DNA of 64,000 bases from Simplicispira suum (GCF_003008595.1 NZ_CP027669.1:62001-126000), one strand, 5' to 3'; counted from the stretch's first letter, positions 35,713-51,314 are shown. Notes: generated by a model not told the origin, from the sequence alone. Made by a program: numbers and translations.

Positions 35713-36294
35713 ATGCCCGATCAGACCCCTGCTTTGCCGCCGGTTTTCACCATCGGCCACTCGACGCACAGCTTCGACGAATTCGCCGCACTGCTCGCGC
35801 AAGAGGGCGTGCAGCGCATTGTCGATGTACGCAAGCTCACCGGCTCGCGCCGCTTTCCGCAGTTCAATGCCGACGCTCTGGCGCCTGCGCTCGCTGGCGT
35901 GGGCATTGGCTACCAGCACATCGCGGCGCTCGGTGGCCGGCGCGGGCGCAGTCTTGCCAAAGGCGAGCCCTCGCCCAATGGCTATTGGACCAACGACAGC
36001 TTCCGCCGCTACGCCGACTACGCCCTCACCGACGATTTCGCGCAGGGAATGGCGCAGTTGCACGACTCCAGCCAGGCCACACGCTGCGCCCTCATGTGCG
36101 CCGAAGCCGTCTGGTGGCGTTGCCACCGCCGCATCATCACCGACTACCTGCTGCTGCAAGGCCGCGAGGTGCGCCACATCCTGGGCAAGGCGCGCGCCGA
36201 GCCCGCCAGCATGACGCCGGGCGCCGAACCGACCACTCTTCCAGGCCCACCGCCGCGCACTGCGCTGCTATACCCGCCCGGGCCAGAAAACTAG
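35713..36294 (+). CDS. DUF488 family protein
   Basis: The 193-residue protein has the DUF488 hallmarks: FTIGHST near residue 14, VDVRKLTGSRR, and the C-terminal-side CAEAVWWRCHRR. The family is widespread and its biochemical role is uncertain; the conserved His, Asp, Arg and Cys pattern suggests an enzyme active site. It lies four bases after cysN, so it is probably co-transcribed, but a sulfur role is not established. Confidence 0.87.
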   Translation: MPDQTPALPPVFTIGHSTHSFDEFAALLAQEGVQRIVDVRKLTGSRRFPQFNADALAPALAGVGIGYQHIAALGGRRGRSLAKGEPSPNGYWTNDSFRRYADYALTDDFAQGMAQLHDSSQATRCALMCAEAVWWRCHRRIITDYLLLQGREVRHILGKARAEPASMTPGAEPTTLPGPPPRTALLYPPGPEN

Positions 36295-36392
36295 TGCCTC
36301 CTTGAGGCCGCAAGACCAGCAGGGTTAGCCACTGACGTCTCAGTGCTAACCCTTAAAATACCCACCTTACGTTTCCGAACAACGAGCCAGCC

Positions 36393-36722
36393 ATGACCCA
36401 CGTCGTCTCCGAGAACTGCATCAAGTGCAAATACACCGATTGTGTGGACGTGTGTCCCGTGGACTGCTTTGTTGAAGGCCCGAACATGCTCGTCATCAAC
36501 CCCGACGAGTGCATCGACTGCGCGGTCTGCGTGCCCGAATGCCCGGCCAACGCCATCTTTGCCGAAGAAGACCTGCCGCCCGACGAGCTGGCGTTTATCA
36601 AGATCAACGCCGAGCTGACCAACGCCCCCGGATGGAAAGTCATCACCAAGCGCAAGGGGGCGCTGCCCGATGCCGACGAGTGGAACGGCAAGCCAGGCAA
36701 GCGCACGGAAATAGTGAAGTAG
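36393..36722 (+). CDS. fdxA: Seven-iron ferredoxin FdxA
   Basis: This 109-residue electron carrier has two cluster-binding motifs: [18 protein letters not shown] in the first half (the 3Fe/4Fe part with extra cysteines) and [12 protein letters not shown] in the second. The layout matches the Azotobacter FdI-type 7Fe ferredoxins of betaproteobacteria. A ferredoxin-NADP reductase gene follows on the same strand after a family 2 repeat, suggesting an electron-transfer pair. Confidence 0.95.
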   Translation: MTHVVSENCIKCKYTDCVDVCPVDCFVEGPNMLVINPDECIDCAVCVPECPANAIFAEEDLPPDELAFIKINAELTNAPGWKVITKRKGALPDADEWNGKPGKRTEIVK

Positions 36723-36806
36723 GCTCCCCCTGCGCCACTTCGCAGCACCCTCCTGAGGGGGACACCTCCAGTGGACTGGCAAAGCCAGATCCACGGTGGC
36801 ACTCGC
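36723..36806 (+). repeat. Family 2 GC-rich repeat, copy 3
   Basis: It begins at the base after the fdxA stop: CCCCCTGCGCCACTTCGC, CCTCCTGAGGGGGAC, then GTGGACTGGCAAAGCCAGATCCACGGTGG in parts. The CTGGCAAAGCCAG hairpin and the outer GTGGA/TCCAC pairing echo copy 2 with compensating changes, as expected for a folded RNA. Confidence 0.78.
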
Positions 36807-36860
36807 TCAGCCAAGTATGACTTGGTACTCTGGTGCTCTCTTTAAGGTCTGGAGGAGCGG

Positions 36861-37889
36861 ATGGAAAAGACAGACGCAGTCGTCATCGGCGCAGGCCCCG
36901 TCGGTCTGTTCCAGGTCTTTCAGCTCGGGCTACAAGGCCTTGCCTGCCACGTCATCGACGCCCTGCCGCAGGCGGGCGGTCAGTGCGCCGAGTTGTACGG
37001 CGACAAACCCATTTATGACATTCCGGGGATCAAGGTCTGTACCGGCCACGAGTTGACCGACCGCCTGCTGGACCAAATCACCCCCTTCGCGCCGCACTGG
37101 CACCTGGGCCAGCAGGCCTCGATGCTGGAGCCACAACTCGGCGGCGGCTTCCTGGTGCAAACCAACCGTGGCACCCAACTGCACGCTCGCGCGGTCTTCA
37201 TTGCTGCCGGCGTCGGCGCATTCCTGCCTCGCACTCTCAAGCTCCCCGGACTGGAGCCATTTGAGGGCACCCAATTGCGCTACCGACTCGACGATGGCGA
37301 AAGCCTTGCCGGCCAGAGCCTGGTGGTGCATGGCGGCGGTGAAGATGCTGTGGTCACTGCCATTCGCTGCGCCGGAGCGCCCGAGCATCTGCGCCCTGCC
37401 CGCACCATTTTGCAGCACCGCCGCGATGTCTTTGATGCGCCCCCCGCCGTTTTGGAGCAACTGCGTGCACTGCGTGCAGCGGGGCTCATCCAGGTGGCGA
37501 TCGGCGTACCGAGCGACATCGAACAAGCGCAAGGCCGCCTGAGCGCGCTGCTGCTGACCACACCCGAGGGTGCGCTGCTGCGCCTGCCGATGGAACTACT
37601 TCTGGTCCGCCTGGGCTTGGTACCGCGCCTTGGACCCATTGCGGATTGGGGCATGGCCCTGGAGCGCAAGCAGCTCGTGGTCGACCCCGCCACGTTCGCC
37701 ACGAGCGCCCCCGGCGTCTACGCCGTTGGTGACACCGTTGCTTATCCGGGGAAACGCAAACTGATCGTCAGCGGTTTCCACGAAGCCACACTCGCCGCCT
37801 TCGGCGCCGCTGAATGGTTGGCGGGGCAGAAAATTCCATTGGAGTACACCACCAGCAGTGCGCGATTGCAGAGGTTGCTGGGCGTGTAA
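36861..37889 (+). CDS. Ferredoxin-NADP reductase, thioredoxin-reductase-like
   Basis: The 342-residue flavoprotein has an FAD loop GAGPVGL at residues 10-16, an NADPH loop GGGEDA near 155 and the C-terminal GVYAVGD FAD motif. It lacks the CxxC of thioredoxin reductase, as expected for the bacterial TrxR-like ferredoxin-NADP reductases. A GGAGG-type ribosome site precedes the ATG. It probably reduces the FdxA ferredoxin or a flavodoxin; that pairing is inferred from adjacency. Confidence 0.9.
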   Translation: MEKTDAVVIGAGPVGLFQVFQLGLQGLACHVIDALPQAGGQCAELYGDKPIYDIPGIKVCTGHELTDRLLDQITPFAPHWHLGQQASMLEPQLGGGFLVQTNRGTQLHARAVFIAAGVGAFLPRTLKLPGLEPFEGTQLRYRLDDGESLAGQSLVVHGGGEDAVVTAIRCAGAPEHLRPARTILQHRRDVFDAPPAVLEQLRALRAAGLIQVAIGVPSDIEQAQGRLSALLLTTPEGALLRLPMELLLVRLGLVPRLGPIADWGMALERKQLVVDPATFATSAPGVYAVGDTVAYPGKRKLIVSGFHEATLAAFGAAEWLAGQKIPLEYTTSSARLQRLLGV

Positions 37890-38127
37890 GCCGCACGCAG
37901 CGCCCCACACAGGCGGGCCGGCTTGCAAGGCAACGACGCGTAGCTTGCGTGACGCAATCTCCAGGCTCCGCAGAGCGATGCAGTTTTCCACATTACAGAA
38001 CAGGCATTTCTTAATGTGAAATATTAGTTGATGCACTGCATCATTTTCGCTGGCTAGAGAAGTCTACCAAATTTCATATAGAGAGAACTGAGCGATATGT
38101 TGTTGATTTCAAAAGAATAAATATAAG
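37890..38127. other. Intergenic region before the aceA operators
   Basis: No convincing gene is seen. The DNA falls from GC-rich to AT-rich after about 37980, consistent with the isocitrate lyase promoter region. A short T-rich stretch near 38010-38050 may be a terminator remnant but no clean hairpin was found. Confidence 0.4.
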
Positions 38128-38171
38128 TCTTATATAAGACATAAGAGCTTGCATGGGTCTTGTAGAAGACT
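38128..38171 (+). promoter_or_regulatory. Paired palindromic operator upstream of aceA
   Basis: A perfect 14-base palindrome GTCTTATATAAGAC (38128-38141) is followed exactly 30 bases later by a near copy, GTCTTGTAGAAGAC (38158-38171). Three helical turns of spacing suggests two dimers bound on one face of the DNA. I recall similar motifs upstream of TCA-cycle genes in Comamonadaceae, but the regulator is not identified here. Confidence 0.65.
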
Positions 38172-38234
38172 TAAAGTGATCTCCATGTCGCGCCGCTGGC
38201 GCTCCCGTCATTTCAACACCCTCACGGAGTCTTT

Positions 38235-39566
<1,332 letters not shown>

Positions 39567-39604
39567 ACTTGACTGTCCCTCGCATGAGGGATCAGACCAA
39601 GCGA

Positions 39605-39634
39605 AAAGACCACCTACCAGGTGGTCTTTTTTTT
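39605..39634 (+). terminator. Rho-independent terminator after aceA
   Basis: AAGACCACC, a five-base loop, GGTGGTCTT, continued as a run of Ts: nine-pair stem with T-tract, 40 bases after the aceA stop. Confidence 0.9.
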
Positions 39635-39847
39635 GCCCGAGCCCAACTTGCACTATAGATTCGAACTCGACGTTCACCCGAATCCTGGGGATGCTTCATT
39701 ATGGCGAGACGGTCGGTCATTGGTGTTCATTAACGTACGCGATGATTTTCTGCGTAGTGCAAACGGAGGATGATTTTTGTGTTCTGCAAAAGCCGAAACC
39801 CCCTTGAACCTGAGGGATTCAAGGGGGTGTGGCAGGGCTGTAAGAGC

Positions 39848-39960
39848 CTGACGATGACCTACTTTCACACGGGAACCCGCACTATCATTGGCGCGAAGTC
39901 GTTTCACTGTCCTGTTCGGGATGGGAAGGAGTGGGACCAACTTGCTATGGTCGTCAAGCA
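39848..39960 (-). rRNA. rrf: 5S ribosomal RNA
   Basis: The minus strand reads TGCTTGACGACCATAGCAAG at the 5' end and has the conserved CCCATCCCGAACAG and GTGTGAAAGTAGGTCATCG segments. About 113 nt. Ends are set by homology and may be off by a few bases. Confidence 0.93.
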
Positions 39961-40106
39961 TAACTTTTGAGCTTTGCTGAACTGATGTGTTCAACAAGGC
40001 GAATTCATAGAGTATGGAATCAGGGGAATTTTTGGTTTGCGTCTGTTGGCATAACAAATCAGCTCTGATGGACCCGATGTGAATCGGATTTTATCAAAGT
40101 TATAGG

Positions 40107-42985
<2,879 letters not shown>

Positions 42986-43341
42986 CTATAACTTTGACAA
43001 CTCCTTGCGAAGTTATCTCCATCACAGCGCCTGACTTGCAAGGTCTTTCACCTTGCGCGTTATGCCGTAATCGACTCCAGCTCTTTCGAGCTCTCATCGT
43101 AATTACATTTGAATTTCTAACCCAGATTTATTTCTAAACCAAAGTTTGAATATTCGTTTTGACGCAATCAAAAATTCTTGTTGCCGACGGCACGGTGCAT
43201 CTTGCGATACTTTCCGTCGACAACTCTGATTCGACTCTATGAATTTTTAAAGAACAGCCGATTGATCGATCAATATCGATCAACAACAAAGCAGCCTTTC
43301 GCAAAGCCGCTTTGGTGTTGAATGCCCGATTCGTTTTTGGT
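42986..43341 (-). other. 16S-23S internal spacer, part next to 23S
   Basis: About 356 bases without a gene. It holds the processing stem that flanks 23S and, near its far end, a boxA-like antitermination element. Confidence 0.7.
43244..43256 (-). promoter_or_regulatory. boxA-like antitermination element in the rRNA spacer
   Basis: On the minus strand TGTTCTTTAAAAA, close to the E. coli boxA TGCTCTTTAACA, placed between tRNA-Ala and 23S as in other rRNA operons, where NusB-S10 binding prevents premature termination. Confidence 0.65.
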
Positions 43342-43417
43342 TGGTGGAGGATGACGGGATCGAACCGACGACCCCCTGCTTGCAAAGCAGGTGCTCTCCC
43401 AGCTGAGCTAATCCCCC
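43342..43417 (-). tRNA. tRNA-Ala (anticodon TGC)
   Basis: A 76-nt cloverleaf with encoded CCA. The acceptor arms are GGGGGAT and ATCCTCC, and the anticodon loop is TTTGCAA. Second tRNA in the rRNA spacer. Confidence 0.96.
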
Positions 43418-43468
43418 AGGAATCGCATTATTGTCGTATCGCTTCTGACTGACCAGGCCTGCAGCACT

Positions 43469-43545
43469 TGGTGGGTCTGGGTGGTCTCGAACCACCGACC
43501 CCCGCCTTATCAAGACGGTGCTCTAACCAACTGAGCTACAGACCC
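43469..43545 (-). tRNA. tRNA-Ile (anticodon GAT)
   Basis: A 77-nt cloverleaf with encoded CCA. Acceptor arms GGGTCTG and CAGACCC, anticodon loop TTGATAA. First tRNA after 16S. Confidence 0.96.
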
Positions 43546-43652
43546 AAGTCGGCCTCTGTCAAAGCACCGCGCAACTGTCGCTGCGCGCCACTCCAGCGAC
43601 TTCTTCCAACAACCGATAAGTGTGGACGTTCAAGGCCTTTGGCCAGTTTTCC

Positions 43653-45188
<1,536 letters not shown>

Positions 45189-45424
45189 CGATCTTGTGTT
45201 TTTTTGCCTCTCTCGAGGCACACTCAAAATTAAGAATTGAAGTGAACTTCACTTCTCTCTCATGAGCGTTTGCGAAGCCAATGAAGACTTCTTTTGTTCC
45301 AAAGAACTTTAGGCCTAATGCCTCAAACGCCCACGCTTATCGGCTGTATGTTTTTAATGTTCCGCGCCAGCATCCGAGAGTCTTAACCCCTTCTTGCCAG
45401 CCTGCCCCGCTGCGATCAGCGAAG
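45189..45424 (-). other. rRNA leader
   Basis: Transcribed leader between the predicted start and 16S. On the minus strand it has a boxA-like GTTCTTTGGAACAAAAG near 45292-45308 and a TGCCTC-N4-GAGGCA hairpin just before 16S. No gene. Confidence 0.6.
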
Positions 45425-45430
45425 CCTTGA

Positions 45431-45460
45431 ATTATAGCAGGATTTCTTGGCTCCTGTCAA
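45431..45460 (-). promoter_or_regulatory. Strong sigma-70 promoter of the rRNA operon
   Basis: On the minus strand TTGACA (45455-45460) is followed after 18 bases by a perfect TATAAT (45431-45436). Start expected near 45424, giving a leader of about 236 nt. The region to 45700 upstream is AT-rich in places and may carry UP/Fis-type sites; no gene is seen there. Confidence 0.82.
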
Positions 45461-45697
45461 AGTCAACGAAAGAATTTTTCGCCAACCCCAATCCGCCTCC
45501 ATACCTCCCCACCACCACAGCCGCACCGACTAGACCCCTTCAGATCTTCACCACATCCAGCTGAGCCTCGCATTGTAGTACGGGTTTTCGATAGGAATGA
45601 TCAAATCAGAGGAAATTTTTGCGTCGGCAGTGCTGACGCTCTCTGCATGCTGTGGAATCCAGTAAGAGAAGATCCCAGGTCACTACAGGTCAACAAT
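45461..45697. other. Region upstream of the rRNA promoter
   Basis: No gene is seen. It lies between the rRNA promoter and the tRNA-His terminator and probably holds upstream activator DNA; AT tracts occur at 45461-45480 and 45590-45620. Confidence 0.4.
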
Positions 45698-45732
45698 AAA
45701 AAACCCCGCTATCGATTAGATAGCAGGGTTTT
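45698..45732 (-). terminator. Terminator after tRNA-His
   Basis: On the minus strand a stem of AAACCC-GCTATC with GATAGC-GGGTTT (one mismatch), a five-base loop and then T-run. It lies 12 bases after tRNA-His. Confidence 0.85.
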
Positions 45733-45743
45733 CAATGTGTACT

Positions 45744-45820
45744 TGGGGTGGCTGATGGGGCTCGAACCCACGACAACAGGAATCACAATCCTGGACTCTA
45801 CCAACTGAGCTACAGCCACC
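45744..45820 (-). tRNA. tRNA-His (anticodon GTG)
   Basis: A 77-nt cloverleaf with encoded CCA, anticodon loop TTGTGAT and the extra 5' G paired with C73 that marks histidine tRNAs. It follows ppiD on the same strand. Confidence 0.95.
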
Positions 45821-45856
45821 GCAGAGCCTTGAAGTATACGATGAATTTTTCTGGTT

Positions 45857-47785
45857 TTATCCGACAGCGCTCACTAACTCCGTACTGGGCTTAGGCACTT
45901 TGATCTGCGCTTTGAAGCGCTGCTTCAGCCAATCGTAGTAAGCGAGCGCTTCCGCCTTCGTCAGCCACTGCGCGTATTGCTCGCGGCGCTGCGCTGCGAC
46001 GGCTTCAGCGGGGGTCTGCGTGTCGACGATGCGGGCGATCTCTGCCACTGCATAGCCTTGCGTTCCCAGGTCGACACCTATCCAAGCCGGGAGATGCGAG
46101 GGGTCTTCGCTTAGCACCTTGTCCACCAATGCGGGCGCTTGATCGTGGACGTCCTGTCTTGAGACCACCACTGGCGCAGAGAGCGTCTTGCCAGCGGAGG
46201 CAGGATTCTTGGTCCACTCGGCCCGCTTGGCTTCCCCCTCGCTGCGAGCGAGCTCTTGCGATTTTTTCGCGATGAACAAACGCCTGACTTTGTCGCGTGC
46301 CTCTTCAAAGCTGAGTGTCCGGGCCGGCGTGTAACGCGTGATGCGGGCAGACGCCAACTGATTGGGGCCAACTTCTATTGCCTCCGTGTTGCGCTTGTTC
46401 TCAACCGAGTCGCTAGAGAAAAGCGCAGCCCGCAACTTGGCGCTGGCAAGCACACCTTTGTCTTCTGCACTCATTTCGCGGGTGACTCCGGTCGCCGTGT
46501 GCAGCTTGAGCTTGAGCTTCTCCACCACGGGGGCCAGACTGTCCGACTGCTCGTAAACCATATTAGTGAAGGTTTCGGCAATCTCAGCGAACTTTCGCTG
46601 AGATTGCTGTTGACGGAGCTGATTTTCGATGTCGGCACGCTTTTCCTCGAAACTGGGAGTACGCGCAGCCTTGATATCCGTGAGCTTGATGATGTGGTAT
46701 CCGAAATCGCTCTCAACCACATCACTGATGGCATTTTTTTCCAAGCCAAAAGCGGCGTCCTCAAAGGGTTTGACCATGGCACCACGACCAAAGAATCCCA
46801 GATCTCCGCCTTGACCGGCGGAGCCGGGGTCCTGTGAGTTTTTCTTGGCCACTTCGGCAAACGTCTCGGGGGCTTTGCGCACTTGCGCCAACAACTCCTC
46901 AGCGCGTGCTTTTGCCGCAGCACGCTGTGCGGCCGGCGCACCCTTGGCTGCCGCGATCAGAATGTGGCTGGCCTTGCGCTCTTCTTTGCCGGCAAACTGC
47001 GCAGCATTTTCCTTGTAATAAGTTTGGAGATCGTCTTCGTTCAATGCGATGCTTGCACGCACTGCGTCGAGATCCAGCACCACGTATTCCACGTCCGCGC
47101 GCTCGGGTTGCTTGAACTGGTCGGCGTTCGCTTTGTAGTAGGTTTCGAGATCCGCATCTGAGACCTGCACTTTAGAAGCAAAGTCTGTTGGCTTGAAGTG
47201 AGCCACCCGAATTTGCCGCTGCTGAAACAGCGGAGCGAGTGTCACATCAGCCTGTGCGGGCGTAGCGAAGCTCGTATTGACCACGGCGCCCAGAACTTGG
47301 TTGACCGCCAGGTCATAGCGCATGCGGGACTCAAAACCTTCCGGGGTCAGTCCCTGCGTAGCGACCAGCTTGCGATAAGCCTCCGCGTCCAGGCTGCCGT
47401 CGGGCCGGCGCAATGCGGCGATCTCGGGAATCTCCTGCAATGCGCTCGCAAGACGGGCGTTGCTGGGCTGGAGATGGAATTTATTCGCTGCGGACTGCAG
47501 AACGCGATCACGGACCATGCGCTCCAAGGTGCCATAGCGCGCCTGCGGCGAATCGAGCAGCGCGCCGTCGATACCCGGCTGCTGTGCACGCAACCGGTCG
47601 GACTCAATGCGATGGGCGTTGTCCCATTCGGCCTGGGTGATGTCCTGACCGTCGACGCGCGCGACAACGGGGCTGCTGCCTGAGAAGTAGCTGGAATCAA
47701 TGCCAACAAGGACAAACGACGGAATGATCAGCAAGAACATCACGAGCATCGCAATTTTCGAGTGCTTGCGGATGGATTCAAACAT
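45857..47785 (-). CDS. ppiD: Periplasmic folding chaperone PpiD (SurA-type N-terminus, parvulin domain)
   Basis: PpiD is an inner-membrane-anchored chaperone near the SecYEG exit that helps outer-membrane protein folding. The 642-residue protein has a single N-terminal membrane helix (about 11-33, [18 protein letters not shown]), a SurA-like N-domain, a parvulin domain (about 260-360, with ASHILI and [16 protein letters not shown]) and a long C-terminal chaperone domain. The frame opens at a TTG at 47806; the ATG at 47785 fits the family start. It is sandwiched between two tRNA genes on the same strand. Confidence 0.93.
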   Translation of the reverse strand: MFESIRKHSKIAMLVMFLLIIPSFVLVGIDSSYFSGSSPVVARVDGQDITQAEWDNAHRIESDRLRAQQPGIDGALLDSPQARYGTLERMVRDRVLQSAANKFHLQPSNARLASALQEIPEIAALRRPDGSLDAEAYRKLVATQGLTPEGFESRMRYDLAVNQVLGAVVNTSFATPAQADVTLAPLFQQRQIRVAHFKPTDFASKVQVSDADLETYYKANADQFKQPERADVEYVVLDLDAVRASIALNEDDLQTYYKENAAQFAGKEERKASHILIAAAKGAPAAQRAAAKARAEELLAQVRKAPETFAEVAKKNSQDPGSAGQGGDLGFFGRGAMVKPFEDAAFGLEKNAISDVVESDFGYHIIKLTDIKAARTPSFEEKRADIENQLRQQQSQRKFAEIAETFTNMVYEQSDSLAPVVEKLKLKLHTATGVTREMSAEDKGVLASAKLRAALFSSDSVENKRNTEAIEVGPNQLASARITRYTPARTLSFEEARDKVRRLFIAKKSQELARSEGEAKRAEWTKNPASAGKTLSAPVVVSRQDVHDQAPALVDKVLSEDPSHLPAWIGVDLGTQGYAVAEIARIVDTQTPAEAVAAQRREQYAQWLTKAEALAYYDWLKQRFKAQIKVPKPSTELVSAVG

Positions 47786-47811
47786 GGGCCAGTCTTTCAA
47801 TGACAAAAAGA

Positions 47812-47835
47812 AAAGGCGAACTTGCGTTCGCCTTT
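47812..47835 (-). terminator. Terminator after tRNA-Val(TAC)
   Basis: AAAGGCGAAC, TTGC, GTTCGCCTTT: a perfect ten-pair hairpin with a T-rich tail on the minus strand. It separates tRNA-Val from ppiD. Confidence 0.88.
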
Positions 47836-47842
47836 GTATCAG

Positions 47843-47918
47843 TGGTGGGTGCTGACGGGGTCGAACCGCCGACCTACGCCTTGTAAGGGCGCCGCTCTAC
47901 CAACTGAGCTAAGCACCC
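47843..47918 (-). tRNA. tRNA-Val (anticodon TAC)
   Basis: A 76-nt cloverleaf with encoded CCA. Acceptor arms GGGTGCT and AGCACCC, anticodon loop CTTACAA. It lies 16 bases after hupB on the same strand. Confidence 0.95.
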
Positions 47919-47934
47919 CACCTTGATCTGTGCG

Positions 47935-48207
47935 TCAGTTCAAAGCGTCTTTCAACGCCTTGCCTGGACGAAACTTTGGAACCTTTGCAGCCTTGATTTT
48001 AATCGCAGCGCCAGTGCGAGGATTGCGCCCGGTGCGCGCGGCGCGCTTGCCGACAGCAAAAGTGCCGAAACCGACGAGTGAAACCGTGCCGCCCTTCTTC
48101 AAGGTTTTCTTGACCGCCTCGATGGTCGACTCCAGCGCGCGCGCGGCAGCAGCTTTGGACAGGTCAGCATTGTTTGCGATGTGCTCGATCAGTTCGGTTT
48201 TGTTCAC
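47935..48207 (-). CDS. hupB: DNA-binding protein HU
   Basis: This 90-residue nucleoid protein opens with [20 protein letters not shown] and carries the DNA-clamp arm segment [21 protein letters not shown]. Length and motifs are typical of HU-beta. It is transcribed toward tRNA-Val, ppiD and tRNA-His, a conserved order in this family. Confidence 0.96.
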   Translation of the reverse strand: MNKTELIEHIANNADLSKAAAARALESTIEAVKKTLKKGGTVSLVGFGTFAVGKRAARTGRNPRTGAAIKIKAAKVPKFRPGKALKDALN

Positions 48208-48618
48208 AAGAAGCCTCTCGGGGAATTAGGGGTGATTGTCTCTTGGTTTTCTGGCCGTTGCCTGCCTCGGGTCTCCAGATTCGTCGGCCAGGGCGCGACG
48301 GCTTGAGAGGCAGGTTGAGCACACGCGGTGCTGCCGATTCAGATTAAAACCACCGGGATTCACGGTGTCAAGACGGGCCGCAAGCAACCCGCAAAGAGCT
48401 TGAATTCTATTCGTATTCGGGCGTCTGTCTGGCGGCTCCGCGACTGCGAGCGCAATTGGCCACATATGCGCGACTTCCCTGATTGACATTGAGGGCTTGC
48501 GTCAGATGACATTGAAGAATGTGCGACCCAAAACCCATGCGGACAGTCAAGCGCTCCGCAACGCCCTGCCTTACTCCGCTGACGGGAATGCAAACGATAC
48601 TGCACTCGGTGTTTAAAC
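48208..48618. other. hupB upstream region
   Basis: About 410 bases with no convincing gene. It should hold the hupB promoter. Open frames here on either strand lack homology-like composition and ribosome sites. Confidence 0.45.
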
Positions 48619-48672
48619 TCCTAAATTTATAGCGAAAAAAGTTTACTCAATAAGCGCTGGGAGCCAATTGAA
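48619..48672 (-). repeat. Family 1 hairpin repeat, copy 8
   Basis: On the minus strand: TTGGCTCCCAGCGCTTATTGAGTAAA then TCGCTATAAATTTAG, with the right stem arm decayed. It begins ten bases after the pgsA stop codon. Confidence 0.7.
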
Positions 48673-48681
48673 GAAAAACTT

Positions 48682-49248
48682 TTACTTCACGCGAGCGCGG
48701 ATTTCGGGCAATGCTTTTTGCAGGTAGTACACCATGGACCAGACGGTGAGCACGGCCGCAATCCAGATCAGCCACAGCCCCACCACGCCGGAATCCAGCC
48801 CTGCAGGGAGTGGCCCGTCGTAGAGAAGAAACGGAATCGCCACCATCTGCGCTGTGGTCTTGAGTTTTCCCAGCATGTGCACGGCCACGCTGCGCGAAGC
48901 TCCAATCTGCGCCATCCATTCGCGCAGTGCCGAGATGGCGATCTCGCGCCCGATGATGATGAGCGCAACGAACACGTCGGTGCGCTGCAGATGCACCAGC
49001 ACAAGCAGCGACGCGGCCACCAGAAACTTGTCGGCCACAGGGTCCAGGAAGGCGCCAAACGACGAAGTCTGGTTCAAACGCCGTGCCAAAAAGCCATCGA
49101 GCCAGTCGGTGGCGGCGAACACCACGAACATCACCGTGGCAATCAGGTTGCGCGACTCTTCGGTCAGTGGCAGGTAGAAGACCCCGACGATCAACGGTAT
49201 CGCGACAATACGCGTCCAGGTCATGATGGTGGGGATAGTCCAGAACAT
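48682..49248 (-). CDS. pgsA: CDP-diacylglycerol-glycerol-3-phosphate 3-phosphatidyltransferase
   Basis: PgsA makes phosphatidylglycerol phosphate, the committed step to phosphatidylglycerol and cardiolipin. The 188-residue membrane protein has about five helices and the CDP-alcohol phosphotransferase motif D-x2-DG-x2-AR-x8-G-x3-D-x3-D, seen as DWLDGFLARRLN...FGAFLDPVADK. The ATG at 49248 matches the family N-terminus (MFWTIPT). It follows uvrC on the same strand, a common pairing. Confidence 0.95.
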   Translation of the reverse strand: MFWTIPTIMTWTRIVAIPLIVGVFYLPLTEESRNLIATVMFVVFAATDWLDGFLARRLNQTSSFGAFLDPVADKFLVAASLLVLVHLQRTDVFVALIIIGREIAISALREWMAQIGASRSVAVHMLGKLKTTAQMVAIPFLLYDGPLPAGLDSGVVGLWLIWIAAVLTVWSMVYYLQKALPEIRARVK

Positions 49249-49325
49249 GGCGCTGATTGTGTCACGCGCAGGGACTGTCAACGGACTCCACCTTGCGTGA
49301 AAGCCTGGTCAATTTGGACCGGACC

Positions 49326-51314
49326 TCATCGCAGCGCGCGGTAGATTTCCTGTGCCAGTTCGAGTGAAATGCCATCCACCGTGCACAGGTCTGCCACGCT
49401 CGCCTCTGCCACCCCGCGCACCCCACCAAAACGCTGCAGCAGGCGCGCGCGCTTCTTGGGGCCGACGCCAGCGATGTCTTCCAGCCGGCTGCCCCCCGTG
49501 CGCACGCGAGCCCGGGCCGCGCGCATGCCGGTAATGGCAAAGCGGTGGGCTTCGTCGCGGATCTGCGCCACCAGCATCAGCGCAGCCGAGTCCTTGCCGA
49601 GGTAAACCTTCTCACGCCCGTCGGCAAACACCAGCTCTTCCAGGCCCACCTTGCGAGCCTCGCCTTTCTCGACGCCGACGATGCGCGCGATATCCAGGCC
49701 CAGCTCCTGAAACACCTCGCGTGCCACACCTACCTGCCCCTTCCCGCCATCGATCAGCACCAGATCGGGCAGGCGCGCACTTCCCCGCGCGGGCTCTGCG
49801 CCGCCCGCTTCGCGCTGCGCTTCGGCCACCTTGCTGTAGCGCCGCAGCAGCACTTGGCGCATGGCGGCGTAATCGTCGCCGCCGGTGATGCCATCAATGT
49901 TGAAACGCCGGTACTCGCTGCTTTGCATCTTGTGGTTCTGAAACACCACGCACGATGCTTGAGTCGATTCGCCCGCCGTGTGCGAGATGTCGAAACACTC
50001 GATTCGGAGAATGTCCAGATCATCCTGTGACACATCCAGCGCCTGCGCCAGCGCGCGGGTGCGAGCCTGCTGCGAGCCTTCTTCGGCAAGCAGGCGGGTG
50101 AGCTGCAGCTGCGCGTTGTTCTGCGCCATGTCCAACCAGGCGCGGCGCTGCTCGCGCGGCTGATGCACCGCAGCAATGCGCACGCCCGCTTGCACACCCA
50201 GCGCGTCGAGCAGGCTGCGCTCTACCGGTTCACTGGTGACGAGCACTGGCGGTACCGGTACGTCGAGGTAGTGCTGGGCGACAAAGGCATGAAGCACCAA
50301 CGCCTCCACACGCAAGACTGGGCTGGCTTCGTCGTCGGTGCCCGATACTCCTTGGCCCTGCTCTGCGTCAGGTTCATCTGCACGCACATCCTGCAGGGCT
50401 ACCGCGTCGTCCACATGCACGGGAAAATAGGCCCGGTCACCCAGGTGCCGGCCCCCACGCACCATGGCCAGGTTGACGCAGGCACGCCCACCCTGCACGC
50501 GCACGGCGAGGATGTCCACATCCTTGTCGCTCGTCGTCTCCACCGATTGCTGGTGCAGCACACGCGAGAGTGCGGTGATCTGGTTGCGCACCTCGGCCGC
50601 CTGCTCAAATTCGAGGCGTTCGGCGTGCGCCAGCATGCTCTGCTGCAAAGCCTCCATCACCGCTCCCGCCTCACCGCGAAGCAGGGCTTCGGCATGCGCC
50701 ACATCCACAGCATAGGCTTCGGGCGAAATCAGACCCACGCATGGCGCGCTGCAGCGCTTGATCTGATAGAGAAGACAGGGACGCGTGCGGTTGGCAAACA
50801 CCGTGTCTTCACAGGTACGCAGGCGAAACACCTTTTGCAGCAGCAAAATGGTTTCCTTCACTGCCCAGCCACTCGGGTAGGGCCCGAAATAGCGGTGTTT
50901 CTTGTCGGTTTTGCCGCGGTAATACGCAAGGCGCGGAAAACGCTGGCTTGGGTCGTCCCCCGTGCCATCTTTCGCTGATACGCCAGTGATCTTCAGGTAG
51001 GGGTAGCTCTTGTCGTCGCGAAAAAGGATGTTGTACTTAGGTTGGAGCGTCTTGATGAGGTTGTTTTCCAGCAGCAGCGCTTCGGCTTCCGAGCGCACCA
51101 CCGTGGTCTCCAGGCGGACGATGCGCCCCACCATGTGGCCAATGCGCGTACCGTCTTGCTGCCGGGTGAAATAGCTAGACACCCGCTTTTTCAGGTTCCG
51201 CGCCTTGCCCACGTACAGCAGCACGTCGCCCGAGTCGAAATAGCGGTACACACCGGGCAGCGGGGGCAGCGCCGCCACCTGGGCGAGCAATTCTTCGGAA
51301 TGCATTTCGGACAT
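49326..51314 (-). CDS. uvrC: Excinuclease ABC subunit C
   Basis: UvrC makes both incisions in nucleotide excision repair. The 662-residue protein has the GIY-YIG nuclease at the N-terminus (PGVYRYF...LLYVGKA), a UVR helical segment near residue 210, the RNase-H-like endonuclease domain and a C-terminal helix-hairpin-helix pair ([16 protein letters not shown]). An insertion between about residues 300 and 345 is rich in Asp, Glu and Gln. The ATG at 51314 is preferred to the longer frame. It diverges from earP with 55 bases between. Confidence 0.94.
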   Translation of the reverse strand: MSEMHSEELLAQVAALPPLPGVYRYFDSGDVLLYVGKARNLKKRVSSYFTRQQDGTRIGHMVGRIVRLETTVVRSEAEALLLENNLIKTLQPKYNILFRDDKSYPYLKITGVSAKDGTGDDPSQRFPRLAYYRGKTDKKHRYFGPYPSGWAVKETILLLQKVFRLRTCEDTVFANRTRPCLLYQIKRCSAPCVGLISPEAYAVDVAHAEALLRGEAGAVMEALQQSMLAHAERLEFEQAAEVRNQITALSRVLHQQSVETTSDKDVDILAVRVQGGRACVNLAMVRGGRHLGDRAYFPVHVDDAVALQDVRADEPDAEQGQGVSGTDDEASPVLRVEALVLHAFVAQHYLDVPVPPVLVTSEPVERSLLDALGVQAGVRIAAVHQPREQRRAWLDMAQNNAQLQLTRLLAEEGSQQARTRALAQALDVSQDDLDILRIECFDISHTAGESTQASCVVFQNHKMQSSEYRRFNIDGITGGDDYAAMRQVLLRRYSKVAEAQREAGGAEPARGSARLPDLVLIDGGKGQVGVAREVFQELGLDIARIVGVEKGEARKVGLEELVFADGREKVYLGKDSAALMLVAQIRDEAHRFAITGMRAARARVRTGGSRLEDIAGVGPKKRARLLQRFGGVRGVAEASVADLCTVDGISLELAQEIYRALR

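Noticed and set aside
39674..40057. A 127-codon frame over the 5S rRNA
   Set aside because: It overlaps the 5S gene and has no ribosome site or family signal.
48226..48489. A small gene upstream of hupB
   Set aside because: No ribosome site, no coding-like bias and no recognisable motif; more likely promoter DNA.
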